Part shown: positions 44,756 to 53,144 of the stretch, in pieces
How the letters are laid out: the number at the start of each line of letters is the position of its first letter
Numbering within the stretch: position 1 is the stretch's first letter
DNA from: Nitrosomonadales bacterium
Lineage (GTDB): Bacteria > Pseudomonadota > Gammaproteobacteria > Burkholderiales > Gallionellaceae
NCBI GenBank assembly: GCA_016235045.1
Contig: JACRME010000019.1
Span: 48,688-112,687 of the forward strand
DNA: 64,000 nt
Reading direction: 5' to 3'
Position numbers and translations under genes: made by a program
The notes under the pieces: generated by a model
The model's database searches: none
What the model was told of the DNA's origin: nothing
The model's input: only the letters and a program-made list of their open reading frames with translations

Positions 44756-45643
44756 CTATTTCCCGGCAACGGGAGCGACATTGAAAGCGGCAGGCGCAGG
44801 CGCATTGAGATATTCGATTTTCGCCGATGCCCGCAAATGGGCGATTTCTGCTTGCGCCGTTTCCTTCACTTTCTTGCTGAACAGGAATTGCTCAATCTGC
44901 GGCACCGCCGTCTTTAGCGAAACCGGACTGATTCTGATATTTGTAATGAGGTTGATCATGCTGTTTTCCCCCTCGTTGACGATGAATATTTGTCCCTTAT
45001 GCATCTCCTTGAGTTTTTCCACCATTTGTTCCGGCAGATCCGTCGTGCTGCGCGATAGCTGCCCGCGCAGATAACGAACGTCATGCCCGTCCAGCCATGA
45101 CGCAATTCCCTCCAGGGAACTGGCGGAGTTTACAACCGCCCTGAGTTCGCCGGTGAAGTCTTTGGTCGCTATCACCAGTTGCTGCACGTCGAACTTCTTG
45201 CGCTGGGAAAAGTATTCCGGATGCTTTTGGTAATAATCGTCGATCTCGGTCGCAGTAGGCTTGCCGACACTGCTGCCGATGGTCCTCAGGTATGCCTGGG
45301 TGATGATTTGCGTTTTCGCGCGCTCGATTGCCTGTACGACATCGGTAGAGCGATCAGCCTCGTTTCGCAGCGCTTCGGCCAGTATCAACTGGCGGTCGAT
45401 CAACGACTCCAGCAATTGTCTGGTTGCGGCCTCCTGTTGCTCGGGCTTGATGCCCGCGCGCTTGAGCTCATCGTTAACCTGAAGCACGGTAATCTCGGCC
45501 CCATTCACCCGAACCAGCGACTGTCCCGCCTGCTTTTCCTTTCCGCTGCAGGCGGACAGGCTCAAGGCAACGCCCAGCATCAGGGCAACTGGCAACCGCA
45601 CTAGCTTGGCCTTCGTAATCGACAACGCATCAAAGTCAGTCAA
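44756..45643 (-). CDS. epsD: EpsD-family peptidyl-prolyl isomerase lipoprotein
   Basis: 295 residues from TTG 45643, chosen because GAGGGG lies seven bases upstream; the frame extends to 45694 without a ribosome site. A lipoprotein signal ends at SLSAC (about residue 32). A SurA/parvulin-like chaperone N-region follows (VNGAEITVLQVNDELKRAG; about 45), then a parvulin-like domain (EIDDYYQKHPEYFSQRKKF; about 145). It is predicted to be anchored on the periplasmic or outer-membrane face and to help fold exported proteins. EpsD sits next to xrtB in XrtB loci. The C-terminal end is Ala/Pro rich. Confidence 0.85.
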   Translation of the reverse strand: MTDFDALSITKAKLVRLPVALMLGVALSLSACSGKEKQAGQSLVRVNGAEITVLQVNDELKRAGIKPEQQEAATRQLLESLIDRQLILAEALRNEADRSTDVVQAIERAKTQIITQAYLRTIGSSVGKPTATEIDDYYQKHPEYFSQRKKFDVQQLVIATKDFTGELRAVVNSASSLEGIASWLDGHDVRYLRGQLSRSTTDLPEQMVEKLKEMHKGQIFIVNEGENSMINLITNIRISPVSLKTAVPQIEQFLFSKKVKETAQAEIAHLRASAKIEYLNAPAPAAFNVAPVAGK

Positions 45644-45700
45644 AATAATTCCCCTCAACTTTCGTAAAAAAAACATTCCGCCCGGCTGCGGCAAAGACGA

Positions 45701-47080
45701 TCAATACGCATTATCCCGGCGCAGCACCACCCATACCGTGCGCAAGATGATCCATAAATCCAGCCAAAGCGACCAGTTTTGCAGGTAATACAAATCGTGA
45801 TCGATGCGCCCCTGCATCTTTTCCAATACCTCGGTCTCGCCGCGCATCCCGTTTACCTGGGCCCAGCCGGTGATCCCCGGCCTCACTTTGTGGCGCAGCA
45901 TGTAGCCTTTGATAAGCTTGCGATAGAGCTCGTTGTGGGCAACCGCATGCGGGCGCGGGCCGACAATGCTCATCCTTCCCTGCAATACGTTGAAAAACTG
46001 CGGCAACTCGTCCAGCGAAGTGCGTCGAAGAAATGCCCCCACCTTGGTCACACGCGCATCGTTTTTCTGCGCTTGCGCGACGTTCGCGCCGTCCTCTCTC
46101 ACTGTCATGGAGCGAAACTTGTAAACGGTGATCTCTTCGCCGTTAAGGCCATAGCGCCGCTGCCTGAAAATGGCCGGGCCGGGCGAAGTCAATACTACCG
46201 CCAGCGCGATGCCCAACATGACGGGCGACAGCAAAATCAGGAGGAGCAAGGCAAGCACGAAGTCGCTCGCATTTTTCAACACGCTGTCGACCCCGGAGAA
46301 TGGGGATTCGCATACCGCTACCACCGGGATTCCGCCCACATTGTTGAAGCGCGCCTGCATCAAATCGAAGACGTATACGTCCGGCAGGAAGTAGATTGAA
46401 GCCGTGGTATCGTGCAAATCGTCGATGACTTCGCGAATACGCGGCTGGGCGGCCATCGGCAGGCTGATGAATATCATCTGGATATTGTGTTTGCGGGCAT
46501 AACTGGCGACATCCGTTATCTCGCCCAGACGCGGCCCGAAGCTCTTTTGAATTCGATCGTCATTCCGCTCGTCGAAAAATCCCTGAATATCGATGAGCAG
46601 ATAGGGAAACTCGGCGATACGATTGACCAGCTTCAGACTGGTTTCGTTTGCGCCGACAATGATCGCGGAGCGTAACCCGCCTTTTTTGCGCTGCATATCG
46701 GCAATCAGCCGCACAGTGATATGACTGGCGAGCAGCGCGATCGGGGTGACGATGAACCAGGTCAGGATGACCTGCTCCGAATAATGGTGCGAAAAGTCAG
46801 CAGCGATGTTCAGAACCAGCAGTACGGCAATGACAATGCTCCAGCCCACCAGGGTGTCACGGGTGTACTCCAGCAAATTCCCGTTGCGCCACTTGCGGTA
46901 TATCGAAGTCTGCTCAAAAACGTATGAAGCGATGAAAAAAGTGATGATCATCAACACCAGGTAATAGCCGCTAAAAACCTGTCCATACGACCACGTGACC
47001 AGAATCAAAGAGCCCCAGATAATAAAGGGATCAAGCAGGCGCTTGAAGAATGACACTATAGGAATATCGTTGGCGGCCAT
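45701..47080 (-). CDS. epsB: Undecaprenyl-phosphate glucose phosphotransferase (EpsB/WcaJ-like)
   Basis: 459 residues from ATG 47080 (a TTG at 47095 in the same frame is an alternative). Four N-terminal membrane segments (about 15-120), a cytoplasmic CoA-binding-like middle part ([20 protein letters not shown]; about 140) and a fifth membrane segment near 280 are followed by the bacterial sugar transferase domain: [20 protein letters not shown] (about 315), [19 protein letters not shown] (about 368) and [13 protein letters not shown] (about 410). It moves hexose-1-phosphate to undecaprenyl phosphate, starting the repeat unit. First gene of the secretion core. Confidence 0.92.
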   Translation of the reverse strand: MAANDIPIVSFFKRLLDPFIIWGSLILVTWSYGQVFSGYYLVLMIITFFIASYVFEQTSIYRKWRNGNLLEYTRDTLVGWSIVIAVLLVLNIAADFSHHYSEQVILTWFIVTPIALLASHITVRLIADMQRKKGGLRSAIIVGANETSLKLVNRIAEFPYLLIDIQGFFDERNDDRIQKSFGPRLGEITDVASYARKHNIQMIFISLPMAAQPRIREVIDDLHDTTASIYFLPDVYVFDLMQARFNNVGGIPVVAVCESPFSGVDSVLKNASDFVLALLLLILLSPVMLGIALAVVLTSPGPAIFRQRRYGLNGEEITVYKFRSMTVREDGANVAQAQKNDARVTKVGAFLRRTSLDELPQFFNVLQGRMSIVGPRPHAVAHNELYRKLIKGYMLRHKVRPGITGWAQVNGMRGETEVLEKMQGRIDHDLYYLQNWSLWLDLWIILRTVWVVLRRDNAY

Positions 47081-47153
47081 GGCATGTTGTTTCAAACAAA
47101 ACTGCTCGTTTCACAAACAATGAAAGTCATTCAAGCTGAGGATTTAAACGGCA

Positions 47154-47174
47154 ACCCCGCCACTGGGGCGGGGT
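47154..47174 (-). terminator. Hairpin between the PEP-CTERM gene and epsB
   Basis: ACCCCGCC (47154-47161) and GGCGGGGT (47167-47174) form a perfect eight-base-pair stem with a five-base loop. On the minus strand it is followed by TGCCGTTTAAAT, a weak T-rich tail. It may end most PEP-CTERM transcripts while letting some run on into epsB. Confidence 0.5.
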
Positions 47175-47205
47175 CGACGATGAAGCACAACATGCTCTGA
47201 CAAGC

Positions 47206-47820
47206 TTAATTGAGAAAATCGTCCTTGCGGCGGCGGGCGCTCAATCCGAACAAGCCCAGACCGGCCAGCAACATCGCATAAGTCTGGAGTTCGGGAACCG
47301 GGGTCATGCTGGCAAATTTCACGCCGACCACAAAATCGTCGTAATCCGCATCGCTTGCGTAGCTGTCGTTAAAACCCAGCAGATAATCAAACGTGCCGTA
47401 TTGATTGGTCTGTCCATTCAGAATGGCAAAACCGAAGGGGCTTTGCTGTTGATCGCCGTTGCTGAACGTATGGCCGAGTCCCGCACTGTCGGAAAAGCTG
47501 AAGGCTACCGTTCCCGCCTCAACCGTTGCGGAAGTGGATGCGCCCACGCTATCGGACTCCGATAACGAGCCGTTACCCATCCCGAAGGAGAAGTTATTCA
47601 CATATCCGCTCTCGTTGCCCAAATAGGTGGCAGTGAAAATCCCCGCCGTCGTGGCAAGCAGCGAACCCCAGGAACCCGTGTTTTGGGCACCGGTAACCGC
47701 AAGCGGTTGTCCGTCGTAATTGGAAAATGAAATTGCGGAAGAATTGGCAATCTCAAGCACAGCGGCTTGTGCAGAACTGAACGTCGCCGAACATAAAATA
47801 ACAAACAATATCCGTTTCAC
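47206..47820 (-). CDS. PEP-CTERM sorting-domain protein (VPEL variant)
   Basis: 204 residues. A signal peptide of about 20 residues is followed by a Ser/Gly/Asn-rich exported region with aspartate-rich DSYASDADYDDF (about 152-163). The C-terminal sorting signal is VPELQTYAMLLAGLGLFGL plus an Arg cluster (SARRRK), at about 175-199: short motif, membrane helix, basic tail. The usual VPEP reads VPEL (Leu178), which differs from proline by one base (CTC versus CCC). It is the likely local substrate of XrtB. The protein otherwise has no recognised domain. A 14-base-arm palindrome lies about 130 bp upstream, and a hairpin separates it from epsB. Confidence 0.87.
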   Translation of the reverse strand: MKRILFVILCSATFSSAQAAVLEIANSSAISFSNYDGQPLAVTGAQNTGSWGSLLATTAGIFTATYLGNESGYVNNFSFGMGNGSLSESDSVGASTSATVEAGTVAFSFSDSAGLGHTFSNGDQQQSPFGFAILNGQTNQYGTFDYLLGFNDSYASDADYDDFVVGVKFASMTPVPELQTYAMLLAGLGLFGLSARRRKDDFLN

Positions 47821-47946
47821 TTGAATTCCCCCTTAAGAAATAACCCGTTGAGACATTGCTTGTTGCGATCCTGTTACCAGGCAACTGCACGAAAATATCG
47901 CACCAGCGGACGTAGGGAATGTAGTCTTCTTCAGGCAAGCAAACCA

Positions 47947-47978
47947 TTGTACTGAGGTACGGGTGTACCAAAGTACAA
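47947..47978. promoter_or_regulatory. Large palindrome before the PEP-CTERM gene, possible operator
   Basis: TTGTACTGAGGTAC (47947-47960), loop GGGT, then GTACCAAAGTACAA (47965-47978): 14-base arms matching at 12 positions. One arm read on the minus strand is TTGTACTTTGGTAC, very close to the palindrome before the receiver-only gene at 10389-10402. It could be a regulator site for the PEP-CTERM gene. The remainder of 47821-48064 shows no gene. Confidence 0.45.
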
Positions 47979-48064
47979 CTTGGCAGGAGGTTAAAATTCA
48001 GGATGCTTGAAGCAGGAAAGCGTAGCTGTGCTTCAGGTAGCCCAGCGTCACAAGCAAGTTAGGA

Positions 48065-49435
48065 TCAATTCGTTCTGCGCACAAACAACGCGGGAATCTG
48101 CGCCTTGGGTTTGCCTGCCACCGGATCATCCGCCTTCTTCAGCGGGACCGCCGGCGCACTGATGCTCGGCACATAGGGCTGGTCGAACCAGGGATCGTGA
48201 CTGGGCTTCTTCGGCGCGGGCGCATGGTAGGCGTGAGCAGCGCGATCCGGCCGCTCGCTGCGCGTGGATCGGGCCGGCCTGTCGCTGTGACGCGGCACTT
48301 CCGCGCGTTCCCTGTCGATCTGCTGCTTGATCAGCTTCTCGATATCCAGCAGGTACTTTTCTTCCTCCGGCGACACCAGCGAGATCGCCGTGCCGGAGGC
48401 ACCCGCGCGGCCGGTGCGGCCGATGCGGTGCACATAGTCTTCCGCCGCGTGCGGTATCTCGTAGTTGATGACCATCGGCAGGCTGTCGATGTCGAGGCCG
48501 CGCGCGGCCACGTCGGTGGCGATCAATACGGCGACCTTGCCCTGCTTGAAGGCGTCCAGCGCCTGCATGCGCTCGAGCTGGCTCTTGTCGCCGTGGATGG
48601 CGTCGGCGGCCACGCCGTCGCGCTGCAATTGCTTGGCCAGGCGGCTGGCAGTGAGCTTGGTCTTGGTGAACACGATGGCCTGCTTGGCATCGTCTCCGCG
48701 CAGCAGTTGCGTAAGCAATTGATGCTTGTCGCCCTGTTCGACCAGAAAAACCTTCTGTGCGATGTTCTCGGCGGAAGCGTTGCTGCGCGCGACCTCGATC
48801 AGGCTCGGGTAATTCATGAAGTCTTCGGAGAGTTTCTTGATCTCGTTCGAGAAAGTTGCGGAGAACATCAGGCTCTGGCGCTGCCGCGGCAGCAGCGCAA
48901 GGATGCGCTTCAGTGCGGGCATGAAGCCCATGTCCAACATACGGTCCGCTTCGTCCAGCACCAGCATCTGCACCTGGTTCAGCAACACCGTTTTCTGCTC
49001 AATGTGATCCAGCAACCGCCCCGGCGTCGCCACCAGTATCTCCACGCCGGTCTTCAAGTGCGGGGTCTGCGTCTTGATGTCCACGCCGCCAAACACCACC
49101 AGCGAACGCAAGTGCGTGTGTTTCGCATAGGTCCTGACGCTCTCCTCCACCTGGATCGCCAACTCGCGCGTCGGCACCAGAATCAGCGCCCGCACCGGAT
49201 GGCGCGCCGGTGAAGTGCTGGAACTCGCCAGCGGCATCAGTTTTTGCAACATCGGCAGCGCAAACGCAGCGGTCTTGCCGGTGCCGGTTTGCGTACCCGC
49301 CATCAGATCGTGGCCTTCCAGAACCACCGGGATGGCTTGCGCCTGGATCGGAGTGGGAATGGTGTAACCGGATTCGGTGAGGGCCTTGAGAATTTCTGGA
49401 GCCAGCTTCAGGTCGGCAAAACTAACGGTGTTCAA
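48065..49435 (-). CDS. DEAD-box ATP-dependent RNA helicase (RhlE-like)
   Basis: 456 residues, TTG start with AAGAGA upstream. Motifs in order are the Q motif GYTIPTPIQAQAIP (about 25), AQTGTGKT variant MAGTQTGTGKTAAFALP (about 51), PTRELAIQ, TPGRLLDH, DEADRMLDMGF (about 157), SATFS, and in the second domain TDVAARGLDI and HRIGRTGRAG. The C-terminal 80 residues are basic and low complexity (RPARSTRSERPDRAAHA), typical of RhlE-type tails that bind RNA. It unwinds structured RNA in ribosome assembly or decay. It is on the minus strand, divergent from the flavoprotein gene, and separate from the eps locus in function. Confidence 0.93.
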   Translation of the reverse strand: MNTVSFADLKLAPEILKALTESGYTIPTPIQAQAIPVVLEGHDLMAGTQTGTGKTAAFALPMLQKLMPLASSSTSPARHPVRALILVPTRELAIQVEESVRTYAKHTHLRSLVVFGGVDIKTQTPHLKTGVEILVATPGRLLDHIEQKTVLLNQVQMLVLDEADRMLDMGFMPALKRILALLPRQRQSLMFSATFSNEIKKLSEDFMNYPSLIEVARSNASAENIAQKVFLVEQGDKHQLLTQLLRGDDAKQAIVFTKTKLTASRLAKQLQRDGVAADAIHGDKSQLERMQALDAFKQGKVAVLIATDVAARGLDIDSLPMVINYEIPHAAEDYVHRIGRTGRAGASGTAISLVSPEEEKYLLDIEKLIKQQIDRERAEVPRHSDRPARSTRSERPDRAAHAYHAPAPKKPSHDPWFDQPYVPSISAPAVPLKKADDPVAGKPKAQIPALFVRRTN

Positions 49436-49553
49436 TATCGTTCTCTTCGTTATAGTCGGGGTTTAGTAGACGGCATTATACGCCCCTGTATCAATACCTA
49501 TCCGTGCTTGCATTTTTGCTAACAATTATATTTATTAACAACAAGTTATATCC

Positions 49554-50801
49554 ATGACATCCCGCCCCGCCCCCAAAAAGCCTCATCCCTCCCCCTGCGT
49601 CGCCGTCATCGGCGGGGGCCCGGCCGGATTAATGGCTGCAGAGGTTTTGGCGCATGACGGCATTCAAGTCGAGGTCTACGACGCCATGCCGAGCGTGGGA
49701 CGCAAGTTCCTGATGGCGGGCAAAGGCGGCATGAACATCACCCATGCCGAACCGTTCGACGTTTTCCTCACGCGCTACGGCGTACGCCGCGACAACATCG
49801 AACCGCTGCTGCGTGAATTTTCGCCGGAGTCCTTGCGCGAATGGATGCACGGCCTCGGCATCGCCACTTTCGTCGGCACCTCCGGCCGCGTTTTCCCCGC
49901 CGACATGAAGGCCGCACCGCTGCTACGCGCCTGGCTGCACCGCCTGCGCGAAAACGGCGTGCACTTCCATGCGCGTCATCGCTGGTGCGGCTGGGATGAA
50001 CAAGGTGCTTTGCACTTCACCGGCCCGGACGGCGAAATCGGCGCGCATGCCGATTCTGTGGTGCTGGCATTGGGCGGCGGCAGTTGGCCGCAACTCGGCT
50101 CGGACGGCGCCTGGGTCTCGCTTCTGTCACAGCGCGGCATTGCCATCGCACCGCTGCGCCCTGCCAATTGCGGTTTCGATGTGCAGTGGAGCACGCACTT
50201 GCGCGGGCGTTTTGCCGGCGAACCGCTGAAGTCGGTTGCCGCCACTTTCGGCGCCGTGCGCAAGCAGGGCGAATGCGTGATCACCGAACACGGCATCGAA
50301 GGCGGGCTGATCTATGCGCTTTCCGCCGCCTTGCGCGACGAGATCGAACGCAGCGGAGTAGCGGTATTGCACCTCGACCTGCTGCCGGGATGGACATTGG
50401 AGCGCGTGCAGCAGGAGGCAGCGCATCCGCGCGGCTCGCGCTCGCTTTCCAGCCATCTGCAGAGCCGGCTCGGCTTGAAGGGTGTGAAAGCCAACCTGTT
50501 GCGCGAAGTACTGAGCGCTGAGCAGATGCACGACACCGCGCTGCTGGCGCACACCATCAAGGCACTACCGCTGTGTCTCGTCGCACCGCGCCCCTTGAGC
50601 GAAGCGATCAGCACCGCGGGTGGTGTTCCCTTCGAAGCGCTGGATGAAAACATGATGTTAAAGCAGATGCCCGGCGTGTTCTGCGCCGGCGAAATGCTGG
50701 ATTGGGAAGCCCCCACCGGCGGTTACCTGCTCACGGCCTGTTTCGCCAGCGGACGCGCTGCCGGCAAGGGCGTATTGCACTGGTTGCAATGCCCCCGCTA
50801 G
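49554..50801 (+). CDS. HI0933-like FAD-dependent flavoprotein
   Basis: 415 residues. The dinucleotide-binding motif VAVIGGGPAGLMAAEVLA is near residue 17, followed by the family signature GRKFLMAGKGGMNITHAEP (about 50), GTSGRVFP, LALGGGSWPQLGSDGAW (about 178) and a C-terminal GEMLDWEAPTGGYLLTACF with the second nucleotide-contact region. The subfamily (TIGR03862-like) is conserved in proteobacteria but has no known substrate. It is cytoplasmic. It is followed about 90 bp later by a cytochrome b561 gene, with which a redox link is possible but unproved. Confidence 0.88.
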   Translation: MTSRPAPKKPHPSPCVAVIGGGPAGLMAAEVLAHDGIQVEVYDAMPSVGRKFLMAGKGGMNITHAEPFDVFLTRYGVRRDNIEPLLREFSPESLREWMHGLGIATFVGTSGRVFPADMKAAPLLRAWLHRLRENGVHFHARHRWCGWDEQGALHFTGPDGEIGAHADSVVLALGGGSWPQLGSDGAWVSLLSQRGIAIAPLRPANCGFDVQWSTHLRGRFAGEPLKSVAATFGAVRKQGECVITEHGIEGGLIYALSAALRDEIERSGVAVLHLDLLPGWTLERVQQEAAHPRGSRSLSSHLQSRLGLKGVKANLLREVLSAEQMHDTALLAHTIKALPLCLVAPRPLSEAISTAGGVPFEALDENMMLKQMPGVFCAGEMLDWEAPTGGYLLTACFASGRAAGKGVLHWLQCPR

Positions 50802-50889
50802 ACCCGGGTTTTGCATCGCTGCGCTGATTGCAAACCGCCCACGTGCGATACAATGCGCGGCACTCATCCAACCCGAAAAGGACACAAAC

Positions 50890-51408
50890 ATGAAGCAATA
50901 CAGCAAACGCACGGCGATCATGCATTGGCTGATCTTCCTGCTCGTCATCGCCGCCTTTTACTTCGGCCATCAACTGGATGAAACCAAGGACACCACGCAG
51001 AAACTCGCGATGTATCCGTTTCATTTCCTGATCGGTGATTTGACGCTGCTGCTCGTGCTGGTACGCATCTATTTCAGGAAGAAGGACGGCGAACCGGCCC
51101 CGGCCAACGCCAACCCGCTGCTGAACAAGATCGCCGCCGCCACGCACGGCTTGCTGAACATTGCGGTCATCGCCGTGACGATCTCCGGCATGGTCACGGC
51201 CGCCACTTCCGGCGTGATCGATGCCCTGAAAACAAGCGACCCGGACCTGATACCGGACTTCAGCACGGTCGGCGCCAAGGAATACCATGAGTTGTTCATC
51301 GTCGTGCTGCTCCTGCTGGTCGCATTCCATGCCGTCGCTGCGCTGTACCACCAGTTCATCGTCAGGGACAACCTGATGCGCCGCATCATGATCAAGCGTC
51401 TCCCCTGA
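50890..51408 (+). CDS. Cytochrome b561-family membrane protein
   Basis: 172 residues, four membrane segments (about 10-30, 45-65, 90-112, 135-158). Histidines that could bind b-type hemes are in AIMHWLIFLL, FYFGHQLD, YPFHFLIGD and VAFHAVAALYHQF, at the positions used in the bacterial CybB group. It would carry electrons between quinol and periplasmic acceptors in the inner membrane. AAAAGGA precedes the ATG. A clear hairpin terminator follows the stop codon. Confidence 0.88.
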   Translation: MKQYSKRTAIMHWLIFLLVIAAFYFGHQLDETKDTTQKLAMYPFHFLIGDLTLLLVLVRIYFRKKDGEPAPANANPLLNKIAAATHGLLNIAVIAVTISGMVTAATSGVIDALKTSDPDLIPDFSTVGAKEYHELFIVVLLLLVAFHAVAALYHQFIVRDNLMRRIMIKRLP

Positions 51409-51423
51409 TTCGCCTCACTCCAT

Positions 51424-51837
51424 ATGGGCGGCGTGACGCCGCCCTTTTCAATTTTGGATACCGCACCGATCAAGTCCATCCACGTCACCTGTGTGGCGCT
51501 CAGCTACGCGCTGTTCTTCCTGCGCGGAGTGTGGATGCTGCGCGATTCGCCGTCATTGCAGCAGCGCTGGGTAAAGGTTGTCCCGCATACGGTGGACAGC
51601 GTACTGCTGGCCAGTGCAATCACGCTCGCCTGGCAACTCGGCATTTCGCCGCTGGCCGCACCGTGGCTGGCCGCCAAGATCGTCGCACTGTTGCTGTATA
51701 TCGGCATCGGCACCGTCGCGCTGAAACGCGGCAGAACCAGGCGTATCCGCCTGACTGCCTGGCTGGTGGCGCAAGCCGTGTTTTTGTATATCGTCTGCGT
51801 GGCAGTGACGCACGATGCCACGCCCTGGCAAAGTTGA
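51424..51837 (+). CDS. SirB2 family membrane protein
   Basis: 137 residues with about four membrane segments. IKSIHVTCVALSYALFFLRG (about 16) and RWVKVVPHTVDSVLLASAI (about 43) match SirB/SirB2, a short integral membrane family named for invasion-gene regulation in Salmonella and of unknown function. The annotated ATG lies at the edge of the cytochrome gene's terminator hairpin; a start at TTG 51454 is an alternative that would begin nearer the usual N-terminus. It is followed by a DUF2798 gene 19 bases later. Confidence 0.8.
   Translation: MGGVTPPFSILDTAPIKSIHVTCVALSYALFFLRGVWMLRDSPSLQQRWVKVVPHTVDSVLLASAITLAWQLGISPLAAPWLAAKIVALLLYIGIGTVALKRGRTRRIRLTAWLVAQAVFLYIVCVAVTHDATPWQS
51426..51448 (+). 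terminator. Intrinsic terminator of the cytochrome b561 gene
   Basis: GGGCGGCG-TGA-CGCCGCCC (51426-51444) is a perfect eight-base-pair stem followed by TTTTC. It overlaps the first codons of the SirB2 open frame. Confidence 0.8.
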
Positions 51838-51856
51838 GAGAAACGGGAAACACAAG

Positions 51857-52081
51857 ATGAAAATTCCGGCGCGCTACAACAACCTACTTTTCGGGGCCCT
51901 GCTCTCCGTCATCATGGTTACCGTCATTTCCGGCACGGTGGTGCTGATCAATCAGGGATACGACGCGGAGTTCTTCGGGCGCTGGTTCAAGGGATTCGCC
52001 ACGGCCTGGCCTGTCGCCTTCCCCACCGTGCTGTTCGTCGCGCCGTTCGTGCGCAGGGTGGTTGCCAGGATCACCGACTGA
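51857..52081 (+). CDS. DUF2798 family small membrane protein
   Basis: 74 residues with two hydrophobic segments (about 8-31 and 48-66). The pattern INQGYDAEFFGRWFKGFATA then WPVAFPTVLFVAPFVRRVVA, and the basic end, match DUF2798, a family of two-helix membrane proteins of unknown function. GGGAAA precedes the ATG. It is probably co-transcribed with SirB2 and ends immediately before the convergent dsbB stop. Confidence 0.8.
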   Translation: MKIPARYNNLLFGALLSVIMVTVISGTVVLINQGYDAEFFGRWFKGFATAWPVAFPTVLFVAPFVRRVVARITD

Positions 52082-52606
52082 TCAGCTTTTCTTCCAGCCG
52101 ACAAGCAACGCAAAAACGCCCAGCAGCACATACCAGACCAGCGACCATTCGGGAATGCCGAGCATGAGGAAGGTCCAGCCTTTTTCCGCGCATTCGCCGG
52201 AACCGTGCATGACCTCTTGCCAGACATCCGACAACGGAAGGTGCTTCAACATGAAGTCGAGCCCGGGGCCGCAGGCGGGAACCCGATCCTTGGGCAGGTG
52301 CTGTATCCAGATGTGGCGCGCCGCAAATGCCACCCCGCTCAAGGCGGTGAGCGCAATCAACAGGGAATAGACTTTCGCGCCTAACCGTTTCGCGTTATGC
52401 AGCGCCGCAATGAAAAACAGCAGGCCGATGGCGATAAAGATGACGCGCTGGATCATGCACAGCGGGCAAGGTTCCTGACGCAGCACGTATTGCAGGTACA
52501 GCGCCGAGCCGTACAAGACAGCCACGGTCAGCGCGCCGAGCAGGTACAGCCAGCGCCCGGATGTGTTATTCCAGACCTTCAGTGCGACTTCCCATATCTT
52601 CAGCAT
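52082..52606 (-). CDS. dsbB: Disulfide bond formation protein B
   Basis: 174 residues, four membrane segments. The quinone-linked disulfide CPLC lies in the first periplasmic loop (QEPCPLCMIQRV, about 45), and the second pair is in the second loop (PACGPG and GECAEKGW). It reoxidises DsbA using membrane quinone. The ATG lies one base after the iscX stop (52608), so it reads as the last gene of the isc transcript, an unusual place for dsbB. Convergent with the DUF2798 gene. Confidence 0.93.
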   Translation of the reverse strand: MLKIWEVALKVWNNTSGRWLYLLGALTVAVLYGSALYLQYVLRQEPCPLCMIQRVIFIAIGLLFFIAALHNAKRLGAKVYSLLIALTALSGVAFAARHIWIQHLPKDRVPACGPGLDFMLKHLPLSDVWQEVMHGSGECAEKGWTFLMLGIPEWSLVWYVLLGVFALLVGWKKS

Positions 52607-52607
52607 C

Positions 52608-52802
52608 TCATTCCGCCTCGTCGATCCACGCCGCCTGGATGGCTTCCAGCACCTTCTCGCCGCCGCGGTGATGGTCGTCGTCGAAACCCGGCAGGTCGAC
52701 AACAAAATTGTGCAGATCGACGAAGCGCACGTTGCGCGGATCGATGTCGGGGTGCTTTTCGCTCAGCGCGATCGCGATGTCGCGCACGTCGGTCCATTTC
52801 AT
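52608..52802 (-). CDS. iscX: Fe-S assembly protein IscX
   Basis: 64 residues: MKWTDVRDIAIALSEKHPDI and DPRNVRFVDLHNFVVDLPGF (in sequence), then an acidic end, as in E. coli IscX. It binds IscS and iron and adjusts cluster formation. Its ATG overlaps the ferredoxin gene's TGA (ATGA). Last of the isc genes proper; dsbB follows. Confidence 0.93.
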   Translation of the reverse strand: MKWTDVRDIAIALSEKHPDIDPRNVRFVDLHNFVVDLPGFDDDHHRGGEKVLEAIQAAWIDEAE

Positions 52803-53143
52803 TTGGAATGCCCCTCCTTCGCCATGTTGATGGTGTACTTGGGTATCTCGACCACCAGATCCTGGTCGCCGACGATAGCCTGGCAGCTCAGTCGCGAGCA
52901 GGCTTCCAGCCCCCATGCCTTGTCCAGCATATCCTCTTCCAGTTCGGTCGCTTCCGCAAGGCTGCCGAAGCCCTCGCGCACGATGACGTGGCAGGTGGTG
53001 CAGGCGCAGGACTTTTCGCAGGCATGCTCGATCTCGATGCCGTGTTCCAGCAGCGCGTCGCAGAGGGAAGTGCCCGGCGCGGCATCGAACAGCGCTCCCC
53101 TGGGGCACAACTCTTCATGCGGCAAAACGATGATTTGCGTCAT
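52799..53143 (-). CDS. fdx: ISC-type [2Fe-2S] ferredoxin
   Basis: 114 residues. Three cluster ligands lie in EHACEKSCACTTCHVIV (C-x5-C-x2-C from the first cysteine) and the fourth in SRLSCQAIVG. It supplies electrons for cluster assembly on IscU. ATG 53143 is chosen one base after the hscA stop; an upstream in-frame TTG at 53155 would overlap hscA. It is followed by iscX with a four-base overlap. Confidence 0.95.
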   Translation of the reverse strand: MTQIIVLPHEELCPRGALFDAAPGTSLCDALLEHGIEIEHACEKSCACTTCHVIVREGFGSLAEATELEEDMLDKAWGLEACSRLSCQAIVGDQDLVVEIPKYTINMAKEGHSK

Positions 53144-53144
53144 C

